A stretch of DNA of 64,000 nt. It comes from Fibrobacteraceae bacterium (GTDB lineage Bacteria; Fibrobacterota; Fibrobacteria; Fibrobacterales; Fibrobacteraceae). This document shows positions 44,774-54,220 of the stretch, one piece after another. Location: NCBI GenBank assembly GCA_017631885.1, contig JAGBSH010000017.1, positions 206,974-270,973 on the forward strand, given 5' to 3'. Within the stretch, counting starts at the first letter, position 1, and every line of letters starts with the position of its first letter. The notes beneath the pieces are model-generated. The model did no database searches. It had not been told where the DNA came from and saw only the letters and a program-made list of their open reading frames with translations. The translations under genes and the position numbers were made by a program.

Positions 44774-45550
44774 ATGGAATTTACACCTATTGGATACTTT
44801 CTAGGTGATGCTACCTATAAATATGATACACCCAGACAAGGGCGTTTATTTCAAGGCCACCCCGGCCGCATTGAATTATTATCTGGCAAAAATTTTGAAA
44901 TGGCCCTTAGAAATCTTGACGGTTTTGAACGGATTTGGGTTATTTTTCAATTTCATGAAAATGAAAATTGGCGCCCTACAACAAGGCCACCGCTTTCAGC
45001 ACCTAATTTAAATCGCGTTGGAACATTTGCTTCACGCTCCCCATACCGCCCAAATCCTATCGGTTTAAGTTGTGTAAAATTACTTCGTATCGAAGGCCTT
45101 TCTTTGTTTATCGACGAAGCTGATTTATTAGATAACACTCCAATTCTTGATATAAAACCTTATATTCCAATGGCAGACGCCTTCCCTGAAGCAAAAGCCG
45201 GTTGGGTTGATTCTCAAGAACCACACAAATGGCAGTTTCAGACAAGTTCTATTTTTAAAGAAAAAGCTTCTTGGATTTTGGAAAATTTAAAATGGGATTT
45301 AGAAAGTTTTGCACAATTACAACTTTCTTTAGACCCTAAAGATTCTAGCAGGAAACGCTTATATTTCAATAATAATAAAGGTGTTTTAGCGTATAGAACG
45401 TTTCGTATTCATTTTACTTTAAATGAAAAAGAACATATTATTTTTTTAAATGATGTTTTTAGCGGGTATTCTGAAGAAGAATTACTTTTACCAGAAGATA
45501 AATATAGTGACAAAATATACCACAAACTTTTTAAAAATCTTTGGGGTTGA
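44774..45550 (+). CDS. trmO: tRNA (N6-threonylcarbamoyladenosine37-N6)-methyltransferase TrmO
   Basis: 258 residues: TsaA/YaeB beta-barrel with TPIGYF, DTPRQGR, LDGFERIWVIFQFH and the signature GTFASRSPYRPNPIGLS, and DIKPYIPMADA. A C-terminal ~90-residue extension matches the long TrmO form. It methylates t6A37 of some tRNAs. TATTTT (44762-44767) ends 6 nt before the ATG. Confidence 0.92.
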   Translation: MEFTPIGYFLGDATYKYDTPRQGRLFQGHPGRIELLSGKNFEMALRNLDGFERIWVIFQFHENENWRPTTRPPLSAPNLNRVGTFASRSPYRPNPIGLSCVKLLRIEGLSLFIDEADLLDNTPILDIKPYIPMADAFPEAKAGWVDSQEPHKWQFQTSSIFKEKASWILENLKWDLESFAQLQLSLDPKDSSRKRLYFNNNKGVLAYRTFRIHFTLNEKEHIIFLNDVFSGYSEEELLLPEDKYSDKIYHKLFKNLWG

Positions 45551-45552
45551 AT

Positions 45553-46716
45553 ATGTTTAATGAAGAGTATTTTCACTCAAAGCGTTGGTTTAAAGGAAAA
45601 CAACGTAAAATTTCTAAAATTCAAACAAAAGATTTTTTTGCGTTATCGGGTAATACTCTTTATTTAATTGCCGTTTCTTTTGAAAATGAAGAAACCGATT
45701 TATACGCTGTCACCAATTATTCTACAAATATAAATGATTTGATTTTTTCTTTGTTTGATTTTAATAGTGAGCAGAAAATTTTAAAAGGCTCTTTTGGAGA
45801 ACTTCTAATTAAACGTTTTGACAATTTTGACTCAAGTGAATTAAAAAAATTAACTTCTCTAAATAATGAACAAAGCAATTCTTCTTTTATCGCTCACGGA
45901 AATTTCTTTTTCAAATTATTCAGAAGAATTTCTCCTGGTATTCACCCTGAAGAAGAAATTTTATTGCATTTTAAAGAGAATAACTTTACTCATTCTCCTA
46001 ATATTTTAGGGACTTTAACTTATTATGATGGCAATGCTTCTTACTCTATTGGTATTTTAGAATCAGCCATTAAAAATGCTTGTTCTGCCTGGGACTATTT
46101 TCAAGGGAATTTTTCAGAAGTTCATGCAGCGCTTATTGGAAAAAGAACCGCTGAAATGCATAAAGCTCTAGCAGAACTTCCTGGAGAAAATATTTCTGAA
46201 ATAGAAGTTCCTTTTCAAAAACTAGAAACTTTATTAAAACAAGAAACCAAGAAAAAATACACTCAAGAATTGCTTCAAAAACTACCAGAATTAGAAAAGA
46301 AATATTATTCTTTAAAACAAGAAAAAAGTGTTCTCCCTTGCCAACGCATTCATGGTGATTTTCACCTTGGCCAAATACTTTATAATAAAGAAAATTTTTG
46401 GATAATTGATTTTGAAGGAGAACCTTCACGAGAAATTGCTTACCGCCGTTCAAAACAATCTGTTGCTGTTGATATTGCAGGTATGTGGCGTTCTTTTCAA
46501 TATGCAAAGGCAATGTTTAACAAAGACACGACATCTGCAGGGCAGGCTTTTTTAGAAGAATACGCCAAATATTCAGGAATAAACAAACAAGAACTCCAGA
46601 ATGAGTGCAAAGCCTATTGTTTAGCAAAAGCTATTTATGAAGCTTGTTATGAACTAGAATTTCGCCCAGATTGGTTTTTTGTGCCGGCAATTGCACTTTT
46701 AGAAGATTTTTTGTGA
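45553..46716 (+). CDS. maltokinase-like (Pep2/Mak) aminoglycoside-phosphotransferase-fold kinase
   Basis: 387 residues. The N-terminal cap starts with KRWFKGKQRK, as in maltokinase. The catalytic loop RIHGDFHLGQIL and the metal-binding IDFEGEPSREIAYRRSK followed by DIAGMWRSFQYA are the maltokinase signature. The family makes maltose-1-phosphate for the GlgE alpha-glucan route; no glgE or treS is in the window. ATG 45553 lies just after the trmO stop, with GGGG upstream, so it is coupled to trmO. Confidence 0.8.
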   Translation: MFNEEYFHSKRWFKGKQRKISKIQTKDFFALSGNTLYLIAVSFENEETDLYAVTNYSTNINDLIFSLFDFNSEQKILKGSFGELLIKRFDNFDSSELKKLTSLNNEQSNSSFIAHGNFFFKLFRRISPGIHPEEEILLHFKENNFTHSPNILGTLTYYDGNASYSIGILESAIKNACSAWDYFQGNFSEVHAALIGKRTAEMHKALAELPGENISEIEVPFQKLETLLKQETKKKYTQELLQKLPELEKKYYSLKQEKSVLPCQRIHGDFHLGQILYNKENFWIIDFEGEPSREIAYRRSKQSVAVDIAGMWRSFQYAKAMFNKDTTSAGQAFLEEYAKYSGINKQELQNECKAYCLAKAIYEACYELEFRPDWFFVPAIALLEDFL

Positions 46717-46867
46717 TTAAAAAACAAATTTTTCAAAATATAAGGTCAAAAGGTCTTTTGTTTACCTTTCTAAAGAAATAATTACAAATAAATTCATTAT
46801 TTTTATTGAATATTGGTATTGAAAATTTTTGATTTTAAAAATTTTCACTTTTGGATATAGGTTTTTT

Positions 46868-49800
46868 ATGTTTAGATTACTTTTTTCTGTAGTCTTCTTG
46901 CTACTCAATACAGTAGCTTTTGCTGCCTTTGACGAATGCCGTTTTAATTATGGTCGCCAGTGGCAAAACTCTTTTAACGAGAATACCGATTTTTCAGGTA
47001 AAGGGCTTTCTCATTTGGCCATCTGGATTGGTGATAATGATAACTATAACCAATACTGGGAAGGCTCTATGGTTAGGGCTGCTAAGAAAAACAATCTAAC
47101 TCCTGTTTTTTATGCGTATGTAATTGCTGAATACGATAAAGACCAAGGAAACCAGGATTGTGATGTTGGCTCACCAAACCATTGTACGAATGGGGCTGAA
47201 ACTATCAGAAATAAATGGAGCAACATTATTTCACGCTATCGTTCTTACGCTCAAGGCGTGGCTCAGGATTTTGGCACTTCTGGTACAACTATCTGGCTTA
47301 TTGAACCTGACTTTTTCCAATATTCTGTTTCTGGTGATAATCATGACACACGTTTTAATCAAGTGGGGGGAGGCATTCCTGACGCAGACCTTTGCGGAAA
47401 ATATTTTAACGATATTGTTTCAACAATTAAATCGGCTTTGCCAAACGCAAAAATTGCTGTTGATATTTCTCCTTGGTTAAATGATGGCCTTGTTACATGG
47501 TATGCTAATTTTGATAAAAGCAAAGTCGATTACCTTTTTAGTTCTGGTGGGCGCACTCAAGGTGACCAAGAACGTATGAGAAGTGATAATAATAACTTGG
47601 TGACATGGGCTTTTGCAAGTTCTGCAATGGGTGGTAAAAAAATAATTGCTGATGATGGTTATGGTGTTGGAGGCGCAAGCAATAATGACTATGGTGATTG
47701 GCTAAACGTTTCTAATTTAAACAATCGTATTTCTGATGGTGTTATCGGGCTTACAATTCAAGAACCTAACGATTCTTATTACACATTTGCAGCAAGTAAC
47801 CCTTTAAATATGTGTAGTGGTGGTGTTTCTTCTTCTAGCGTTTCTGTCACACCAAGCTCTTCGTCACAAGCTGTTGTGGCAGCTACTAAAAAAACTCTTT
47901 TAGTTGATGATTTAGAAGATGGCGACACTGTTTCTTTATGGGGTGGTGATTGGGCTATTTATAATGACAATGATAATGGTGGCGCTTCTACTGTAAAAAG
48001 AGCTTTCGTTACAGGGAATGCTTCGTCTAAAGCTATACAAGTAAGTTACACATTAAACGTAGGCTCTCTTACTTACGATCCATTCATAGGTCTTGTTGTT
48101 ACCACTAATGCTGATGGCATAACAACAGAAAACCTTTCAACTTGTTCATCTATTCAATATGATTATAAAGGAGCAGCTCATTCTTTCCGCGTTGAAAGCC
48201 CTAATATTACAGACGCTGCTTATTTTGAAACTTCAGTTGCAAGTACAAATTCTTGGACAACAAAAACAGTTTCTTGGAATAGCCTTGCCCAACCTACTTG
48301 GGGAATTTCAAAAAGTCTTTCTTCTACAAGAGAAACTGTCCGTGCATTTAGCTGGCAAATCCAAGCCGCTTCTGGTTCAGGGACTTTAGAAATAGATAAT
48401 GTAAAATGTCTTGGACTTGCTGAAGGCAGTTCTTCTAGTTCTGCCGTTTCTAGTAGCAGTTCTGTTCAAAGTTCTTCAAGCATTACTTCTAGTAGTTCTA
48501 TACAATCTTCTTCAAGTGTTGTAAGTAGTTCTTCTCTGGTATCAAGTTCTTCTGAAGTTTCTTCATCAAGTGCTCTTTCCTCTTCTTCTGTGGCAGTAAG
48601 TTCAGAATGGCAATCCAACACAAAATTAACGGTTAATGAAAACACAGTAGTTATTGGCCAATCCAATAATTATAACGACGAACGTCACGTTACAAAGAAT
48701 TTAGGCAATCTTGTAACTGGAGAAACCTACAAACTTTCTTTTGACGCAACAGAAAGTGCTGGAGGTCAAGAATTCGAAATAACCACCACATTAAATGAAT
48801 ACTGTAATGAAAAGACCACTCTTACAGGTGGAAGTACTACTACAGTCACTTGCACATTTACAGCTAAATCAAATGATGAAGCTATTTTAACTCTTGACAT
48901 GCCTAGTTCTCGTTGGGAAGAGATTACTATTTCCAATTTCTCTTTCGGAGTTGTTTCTGCTCTTCAAACCTTTACTATTACTTTTGTAAATGGAACAGAA
49001 GTTTTACAACAAGAAACTTTAGAAGAAGGTTCATTGCCTAGTTACAAAGGAGAAAAACCGGTAAAAGAATCAACTGAAAAGTACATCTACAATTTCAAAG
49101 GCTGGTCGCCTGAAATTATAGCAGTCGCTGGCAATGCTACTTACAAAGCTGTGTTTGACAGTGCTCTTGTTCGTTACTATGTACAGTTCTTGAACGGAGA
49201 AAATGTTTTACAAGCAGATTCTTTAGGTTATGGCATTTTACCTACTTACAATGCAACAACACCTACAAAAGCTGCTACTCAAGCTTACACTTATTCGTTT
49301 AAAGGCTGGTCGCCTGAAATTGCAGTTGTCGCTGGCAATGCTACTTACAAAGCTGTGTTTGATAGCGTTCTCAACAAATTCACTGTTACTTTTGTAGATG
49401 AAGATGGTGCTATTTTAAAAGCGGCTACTGCTTATGATTACGGCACGTCTGCAGAAAACATTGTTTTGCCTGCTAATCCTACAAAACCTTCTACTGATTC
49501 ACAAACCTTCACATTTGCCGGCTGGACTCCTGCGTTATCGGCTGTCACAGAAAATGTGGTGTACAAAGCAACTTATTCGTCAACAACAAATGCTTACACT
49601 ATCACATTTGTGAACGGAAGTGAAACGCTACAATCTTCTGCAGTGGCTTTCGGAGAAACTCCTGCTTACAGCGGAGAAGTTCCTACAAAAGCTGCTACTC
49701 AAGCTTACACTTACACGTTCAAAGGCTGGTCGCCTGAAATTATAGCAGTCGCTGGCAATGCTACTTACAAAGCTGTGTTCGACAGTGCTCTTGTTCGTTA

Positions 49801-51025
49801 CTATGTACAGTTCTTGAACGGAGAAAATGTTTTACAAGCAGATTCTTTAGGTTATGGCATTTTACCTACTTACAATGCAACAACACCTACAAAAGCTGCT
49901 ACTCAAGCTTATACTTACACGTTCAAAGGCTGGTCGCCTGAAATTATAGCAGTCGCTGGCAATGCTACTTACAAAGCTGTGTTTGATAGCACATTGATTC
50001 CTGAAAGTTCTAGTAGCATTGAATCGTCTTCTAGTTCTGAAGCGGTTGTTCCAGCAATTGTTACAGAATGTTCTATTGATGACAACCAATTGAATGTTTC
50101 TATTACACCTGCAAGCGATGGTTCTTCTTGGAATTTACAATTCAATGTTTTTGATGCGTTAGGAAATGTAATTCGCTCTAGCGAAAAAATTTCAGGAACA
50201 GCTTCTTCTTATACATTCTTGGTTCCTTCTATAGCACCAACTGCTACAACTCAAACTTATTATGCTTACATTTATTTGAATGATAAAGCAGAACAAGCTT
50301 GTCCTTCCACACTTAGCTGGAATGTAGCTAGCGTCGTTGTCCCAAGTAGTTCTTCTGAAACACCTGTTGTTTCTTCTAGTTCTAGCGTTGATGAACCTGT
50401 TTCTAGCAGTTCCGTTGAAGAATCTTCTAGCTCTGAAATTTCTAGTTCTTCTATGGATAGTTCTTCAAGTGAAGTCGAAATCCAAAGTAGTTCTTCTGAA
50501 ATTCCTGTTGTTTCTTCTAGTTCTAGCATTGATGAACCTGTTTCTAGCAGTTCCGTTGAAGAATCTTCTAGCTCTGAAATTTCTAGTTCTTCTATGGATA
50601 GTTCTTCAAGTGAAACCGAAATCCAAAGTAGTTCTTCTGAAATTCCTGTTGTTTCTTCTAGTTCTAGCGTTGATGAACCTGTTTCTAGCAGTTCCGTTGA
50701 AGAATCTTCTAGCTCTGAAATTTCTAGTTCTTCTATGGATAGTTCTTCAAGTGAAACCGAAATTCAAAGTAGTTCTTCTGAAATAACTGATGGTTTGGAG
50801 AATGCTTTGATTCCTTCTTTGGCGTTGTCTTTAGATGGGAGAAAATTACAAATTCATGGAGCTAAAGATGTGCAAGTTCGTCTCTTTGATTTGCAAGGTG
50901 TTCCAAGATATACAGTCAATAATGTGAATGGCTTTGTGGATTTGAATAATTTGCCTGCAGGTTCTTATATTGTTTACGTGAAAGCGAAAGATTTTTCTCT
51001 TTCCCGTAGACTTGTTTTGCGTTAG
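46868..51025 (+). CDS. large modular secreted glycan-active protein (catalytic-like domain, CBM11-like, InlB-type repeats, Ser linkers, sorting domain)
   Basis: 1385 residues from ATG 46868 (AGG upstream) with signal MFRLLFSVVFLLLNTVAFA. Residues 22-318 form a catalytic-like domain with IWLIEPDFF (142-150) and NAKIAVDISPWL (193-204), reminiscent of GH6 strands but not proven. A CBM11-like domain follows (about 345-515), then poly-Ser linker, a CBM4/9-like domain (about 578-695), six InlB/LRR-adjacent type repeats (TYKAVFDS endings, about 695-1045), a beta domain, three 47-residue Ser/Glu repeats, and a C-terminal sorting-like domain ending GSYIVYVKAKDFSLSRRLVLR in two parts. Probably cell-surface and plant-fibre binding. 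Confidence 0.75.
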   Translation: MFRLLFSVVFLLLNTVAFAAFDECRFNYGRQWQNSFNENTDFSGKGLSHLAIWIGDNDNYNQYWEGSMVRAAKKNNLTPVFYAYVIAEYDKDQGNQDCDVGSPNHCTNGAETIRNKWSNIISRYRSYAQGVAQDFGTSGTTIWLIEPDFFQYSVSGDNHDTRFNQVGGGIPDADLCGKYFNDIVSTIKSALPNAKIAVDISPWLNDGLVTWYANFDKSKVDYLFSSGGRTQGDQERMRSDNNNLVTWAFASSAMGGKKIIADDGYGVGGASNNDYGDWLNVSNLNNRISDGVIGLTIQEPNDSYYTFAASNPLNMCSGGVSSSSVSVTPSSSSQAVVAATKKTLLVDDLEDGDTVSLWGGDWAIYNDNDNGGASTVKRAFVTGNASSKAIQVSYTLNVGSLTYDPFIGLVVTTNADGITTENLSTCSSIQYDYKGAAHSFRVESPNITDAAYFETSVASTNSWTTKTVSWNSLAQPTWGISKSLSSTRETVRAFSWQIQAASGSGTLEIDNVKCLGLAEGSSSSSAVSSSSSVQSSSSITSSSSIQSSSSVVSSSSLVSSSSEVSSSSALSSSSVAVSSEWQSNTKLTVNENTVVIGQSNNYNDERHVTKNLGNLVTGETYKLSFDATESAGGQEFEITTTLNEYCNEKTTLTGGSTTTVTCTFTAKSNDEAILTLDMPSSRWEEITISNFSFGVVSALQTFTITFVNGTEVLQQETLEEGSLPSYKGEKPVKESTEKYIYNFKGWSPEIIAVAGNATYKAVFDSALVRYYVQFLNGENVLQADSLGYGILPTYNATTPTKAATQAYTYSFKGWSPEIAVVAGNATYKAVFDSVLNKFTVTFVDEDGAILKAATAYDYGTSAENIVLPANPTKPSTDSQTFTFAGWTPALSAVTENVVYKATYSSTTNAYTITFVNGSETLQSSAVAFGETPAYSGEVPTKAATQAYTYTFKGWSPEIIAVAGNATYKAVFDSALVRYYVQFLNGENVLQADSLGYGILPTYNATTPTKAATQAYTYTFKGWSPEIIAVAGNATYKAVFDSTLIPESSSSIESSSSSEAVVPAIVTECSIDDNQLNVSITPASDGSSWNLQFNVFDALGNVIRSSEKISGTASSYTFLVPSIAPTATTQTYYAYIYLNDKAEQACPSTLSWNVASVVVPSSSSETPVVSSSSSVDEPVSSSSVEESSSSEISSSSMDSSSSEVEIQSSSSEIPVVSSSSSIDEPVSSSSVEESSSSEISSSSMDSSSSETEIQSSSSEIPVVSSSSSVDEPVSSSSVEESSSSEISSSSMDSSSSETEIQSSSSEITDGLENALIPSLALSLDGRKLQIHGAKDVQVRLFDLQGVPRYTVNNVNGFVDLNNLPAGSYIVYVKAKDFSLSRRLVLR
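49111..49960 (+). repeat. 624-bp offset internal duplication in the InlB-type repeats
   Basis: The sequence from about 49111 to 49330 recurs almost unchanged 624 bp further on (from about 49735 to 49950), that is 208 codons or three repeat modules. The near identity at DNA level means a recent duplication or gene conversion. Confidence 0.85.
50345..50767 (+). repeat. three 141-bp tandem repeats (47 codons)
   Basis: Units begin at 50345, 50486 and 50627 and differ at only a few bases. Each encodes Ser-rich sequence with VDEPVSSSS, VEESSSSE and MDSSSSE segments. Copy number is likely variable between strains. Confidence 0.92.
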
Positions 51026-51027
51026 GG

Positions 51028-51063
51028 ACCAAAGCCCGTAAGGGGGAGGACTTTGGTTTTTGT
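51028..51063 (+). terminator. intrinsic terminator after the modular secreted protein gene
   Basis: ACCAAAG (51028-51034) pairs with CTTTGGT (51051-51057), with a CCC/GGG inner stem, and is followed by a T run. It begins 3 nt after the stop. Confidence 0.75.
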
Positions 51064-51069
51064 AAAAAA

Positions 51070-51142
51070 CAAAAGGCTGAACGGACGTCCGCCTTTGGCG
51101 GGCGATACCGCAAAGGGCCCGACCTTGCTTTTAAGCAAGGGA
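51070..51142. other. GC-rich palindromic spacer
   Basis: Contains AAAGGC/GCCTTT (51072-51096) around GGACGTCC, a CCTTTG..CAAAGG pairing over 51092-51117, and CCTTGCTT/AAGCAAGG (51123-51140). It is visibly richer in G+C than its flanks, non-coding, and similar in style to 14897-15070. Confidence 0.55.
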
Positions 51143-51174
51143 ACGCCATTTAAAATTTTATTATTATTCTTTTT

Positions 51175-52140
51175 ATGAAAAAGTGTCTTGTTACAGGTGT
51201 TGCAGGTTTTATCGGTTGTGAAGTAGCTTTGCTTTTGTCTAAAGCAGGCTATTCTATTGTCGGAATTGATAATTTGAACCATTATTATGATGTTTCTTTG
51301 AAACACGCGCGTTTAAAGCGTTTAAATGGATTAGTAGATTTTAGAGAAATGGATTTAGTGGATAAAAATTCACTGAATGATCTTTTTAAAACTGAAAAGT
51401 TTGATGCGGTTGTGCATTTAGCGGCTCAGGCCGGCGTGCGCTATAGCCTTGAAAATCCGCAAGCTTATGTGGATAGTAATGTGACTGGGTTTTTGTCGAT
51501 TCTTGAATGTTGTCGCGAAAATCCTGTAAAGCATTTGGTTTATGCGTCTTCTTCTAGCGTTTATGGTAGAAACAAAAAAACGCCTTTTTCTACTGAAGAT
51601 CCCGTTTGTATGCCTTCTAGCCTTTATGCGGCAACAAAACGCTCAAATGAGTTGATGGCTGAAACCTATTCTCATTTGTTCAAAGTGAATAGTACCGGGC
51701 TTCGTTTCTTTACAGTTTATGGACCTTGGGGTAGGCCCGATATGGCACCATGGCTTTTTGCGTCTTCTATTTTAGACGGGAAGCCTATTAAAGTTTTTAA
51801 TAATGGAAATATGCTTCGCGATTTTACGTATATCGCAGATATTGCAGAAGGTGTTGTGCGCGTTCTTGAAAATGGTTTAGAACGAGCTCCTATCCATAAA
51901 CTTTATAATATTGGCCATGGTTCTCCTGTTAATTTGATGGATTTTATCGCTATTTTGGAGAATTCTCTTGGAATGGAAGCGAAAAAAGACTTTTTACCTA
52001 TGCAACCCGGCGATGTAGAAGTGACTTATGCGGATACTTCTGCTTTAGAAAAAGAAGTGGGTTATCTGGCTAATACTGACCTAGAAACCGGCGTAAAAGC
52101 GTTTGCCGAATGGTTCAAAGATTATAAAAATTCTATTTAA
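51175..52140 (+). CDS. UDP-glucuronate 4-epimerase-like NAD-dependent epimerase
   Basis: 321 residues, extended SDR. NAD-binding GVAGFIG (8-14), SSSSVYG and catalytic YAATK, then the GLRFFTVYGPWGRPDMA block that is typical of UDP-glucuronate epimerases (galacturonate supply for surface glycans). TATTAT (51162-51167) ends 7 nt before the ATG. Confidence 0.88.
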   Translation: MKKCLVTGVAGFIGCEVALLLSKAGYSIVGIDNLNHYYDVSLKHARLKRLNGLVDFREMDLVDKNSLNDLFKTEKFDAVVHLAAQAGVRYSLENPQAYVDSNVTGFLSILECCRENPVKHLVYASSSSVYGRNKKTPFSTEDPVCMPSSLYAATKRSNELMAETYSHLFKVNSTGLRFFTVYGPWGRPDMAPWLFASSILDGKPIKVFNNGNMLRDFTYIADIAEGVVRVLENGLERAPIHKLYNIGHGSPVNLMDFIAILENSLGMEAKKDFLPMQPGDVEVTYADTSALEKEVGYLANTDLETGVKAFAEWFKDYKNSI

Positions 52141-52222
52141 TCTGACTTTTTAGAATAAACCTGAAATTTAGGTCATTTTTCTATTTGTCTTTTGCTTTGA
52201 AAAGAGTATTTTTTGGGGTGTT

Positions 52223-52522
52223 ATGAAAGTGCAATTTATTTTATCGTGGATTCTTCGAGGACTGGGTGTTCTCGCTGTTCTTGTTTATTTTTTCGGCGCT
52301 ACTCAAATCGGAGAATGGTTTCCTGGACTTATCGGAAAATCTTTAAATCCTGTTTTTTATACTGGAATCGCTCTTTATGTTGTTGGAGCTGTGTATTATC
52401 GAATTTTATTTAAAAAAGAACGTAAACAACAAATTCAAGAACATTTAGAGGAAAAAGCTAAAGCCGCTTTAAAAAAGAACGCTAGTTCGTCAGAAGACGA
52501 TTCTAATGAGGAATCAGTATGA
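52223..52522 (+). CDS. small membrane protein
   Basis: 99 residues. Two membrane helices (about 5-28 and 45-63), then a charged cytoplasmic helix (KKERKQQIQEHLEEKAK) and an acidic tail. GGGGTG precedes the ATG. Its end overlaps the ABC ATPase start by 4 nt, so it begins the operon 52223-59029. No family recognised. Confidence 0.65.
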   Translation: MKVQFILSWILRGLGVLAVLVYFFGATQIGEWFPGLIGKSLNPVFYTGIALYVVGAVYYRILFKKERKQQIQEHLEEKAKAALKKNASSSEDDSNEESV

Positions 52523-53430
52523 TTCAAATAGAAAATCTGACTAAAACTTATCGCACTGGTTTTTTCATGCACCAGAAACCCGCTTTAAAAGGGATTTCGC
52601 TTTCGGTGCCTCGTGGTATGATTTATGGTTTTATCGGGCCAAATGGTGCTGGTAAATCAACTACTATTAAAATTCTAACTGGTCTTTTAGGGGCTGATTC
52701 TGGGAAAGTGGCCATTGCTGGTATGCCCCCAAAACGTCCACAAACAAGAAAAATTCTTGGGTATTGCCCTGAACAACCTTATTTTTATGATTATTTAAGT
52801 GGCCGCGAACTCCTTTCATTTTATGGTCGTCTTGTTGGGTTAGAAGGTGCCACTTTAAACGCAAGAATCCAATGGGCCTTACAAACGGTTCACGCTGATA
52901 AAGATTGGATTGATAGACGCCTTAGAACCTACTCAAAAGGTATGATGCAACGCGTTGGTCTTGCTCAATCGATTCTTTCTAAACCAGAACTTTTGATTCT
53001 TGATGAACCTATGAGTGGCTTAGACCCTATGGGGCGTCGCGATGTGAGGGAAGCAATTCTTTCTCTTAATCAAGAAGGGGTGACTATTTTCTATTCTAGC
53101 CATTTGCTCTCTGATGTGGAATCTATTAGCGAACGCGTGGCAATGATTGTTGATGGAAAAATTGTCCGCGAAGGAACTGTCGAAGAAATTACCGAAAGTG
53201 CTTCTACAGAATACCATGTCAGAACAGGCCAAACCCTTTTAGAACAAGATCTTCCGCAAAATGTTGTTTCTACAGGACACCCTCAAGAATGGGTTTGTAA
53301 AGACGCTACTTCAAAAGATGCTTTTTTGAGTTATTGCCTTTCACATAATATTTCTATTGAAAAGATGGAAAATTCAAGGCCAAGTCTTGAAGAAGTTTTA
53401 ACAAAGGAGATTGCACGTGCTGAGTCTTAA
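52519..53430 (+). CDS. ABC transporter ATPase
   Basis: 303 residues. Walker A GPNGAGKST (40-48), a Q-loop-like region LGYCPEQPYFYDYL, signature YSKGMMQR, Walker B LLILDEP and switch His (YSSH). The C-terminal ~80 residues form an accessory domain. It resembles ABC-2 type exporter ATPases. Overlaps the permease gene by 14 nt. Confidence 0.93.
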   Translation: MIQIENLTKTYRTGFFMHQKPALKGISLSVPRGMIYGFIGPNGAGKSTTIKILTGLLGADSGKVAIAGMPPKRPQTRKILGYCPEQPYFYDYLSGRELLSFYGRLVGLEGATLNARIQWALQTVHADKDWIDRRLRTYSKGMMQRVGLAQSILSKPELLILDEPMSGLDPMGRRDVREAILSLNQEGVTIFYSSHLLSDVESISERVAMIVDGKIVREGTVEEITESASTEYHVRTGQTLLEQDLPQNVVSTGHPQEWVCKDATSKDAFLSYCLSHNISIEKMENSRPSLEEVLTKEIARAES

Positions 53431-54220
53431 AAATATTGCAATCATCGCTTGGAATACATTTAGAGAATCTGTTCGCGATAAGATTTTGTATAACATTGTT
53501 TTCTTAACAATTGCGCTTGCGTTTTTCAGCATTGTTCTTGGTGAATGGTCTGTTTTTGATAGAGCGCATGTGATTAAATCAACCACTCTTTCTATTATGT
53601 CTTTGTCAGGGCTTCTTATTTCTGTTTTTGTAGGAATAAGCCTTGTTCAAAAAGAAATCCAACGCAAAACCGTTTTAACTCTTCTTTCAAAACCTATTAG
53701 CCGAGGGACTTTTATTCTTGGAAAATATTTAGGTTTAATGGGTGTTGTGGCTGTTCACTTGTCAATTCTTTCAGCCGTTTATTATTCCATTTTATTTTTA
53801 ACACATTCTTCTCCTACACTTTCTTTATTGCAAGCAATATATCTCGTTTTTTGGGAACTTGCTATTGTTGTTGCAATCGCTTTACTTTTCTCTAGTTTTT
53901 CAACACCTGTTTTAAGTGCACTTTTTACATTAGGCGTTTATTTTGCAGGCCACCTTTCTGGTCAACTTTTAGAACAAGTCCGTTTTGTCCAACGTATGGG
54001 AGAAATTACTGGCGGTATGAGTACTCTTCTTGAAAAAGCCGCTGTAGTTATCCATGCTGTTTTCCCAGGACTTTATCGTTATAACATAAGTGCTTATGTT
54101 ATCCATGGAGTAGCATTACCCGATAATTATTTGTTGTGGAGTTCTCTATACGCCATAGGCTACATCAGCGTATTTTTGGGTATCGCTTCTTGGTGGTTCA
54201 GTAGGAGGGACTTTTTATGA
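53417..54220 (+). CDS. ABC-2 type transporter permease
   Basis: 267 residues with six membrane helices and the ABC-2 motif FRESVRDKILYNIVFL, TVLTLLSKPISRGTFILGKY. The GTG at 53417 is chosen because AGGAG lies 7 nt upstream and the frame opens on MLSLKNIAIIAWNTF. Substrate unknown. It overlaps the next gene by 4 nt (ATGA). Confidence 0.88.
   Translation: MLSLKNIAIIAWNTFRESVRDKILYNIVFLTIALAFFSIVLGEWSVFDRAHVIKSTTLSIMSLSGLLISVFVGISLVQKEIQRKTVLTLLSKPISRGTFILGKYLGLMGVVAVHLSILSAVYYSILFLTHSSPTLSLLQAIYLVFWELAIVVAIALLFSSFSTPVLSALFTLGVYFAGHLSGQLLEQVRFVQRMGEITGGMSTLLEKAAVVIHAVFPGLYRYNISAYVIHGVALPDNYLLWSSLYAIGYISVFLGIASWWFSRRDFL

Noticed and set aside
46717..46867. Possible riboswitch upstream of the large secreted protein gene
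   Set aside because: The region is AT-rich with only a weak CAAAAG/CTTTTG pairing; no conserved riboswitch core was recognised.
50337..50786. A 149-codon Leu/Val-rich open frame on the plus strand
   Set aside because: It is the shifted frame of the Ser-rich tandem repeats of the large secreted protein and has no start context.
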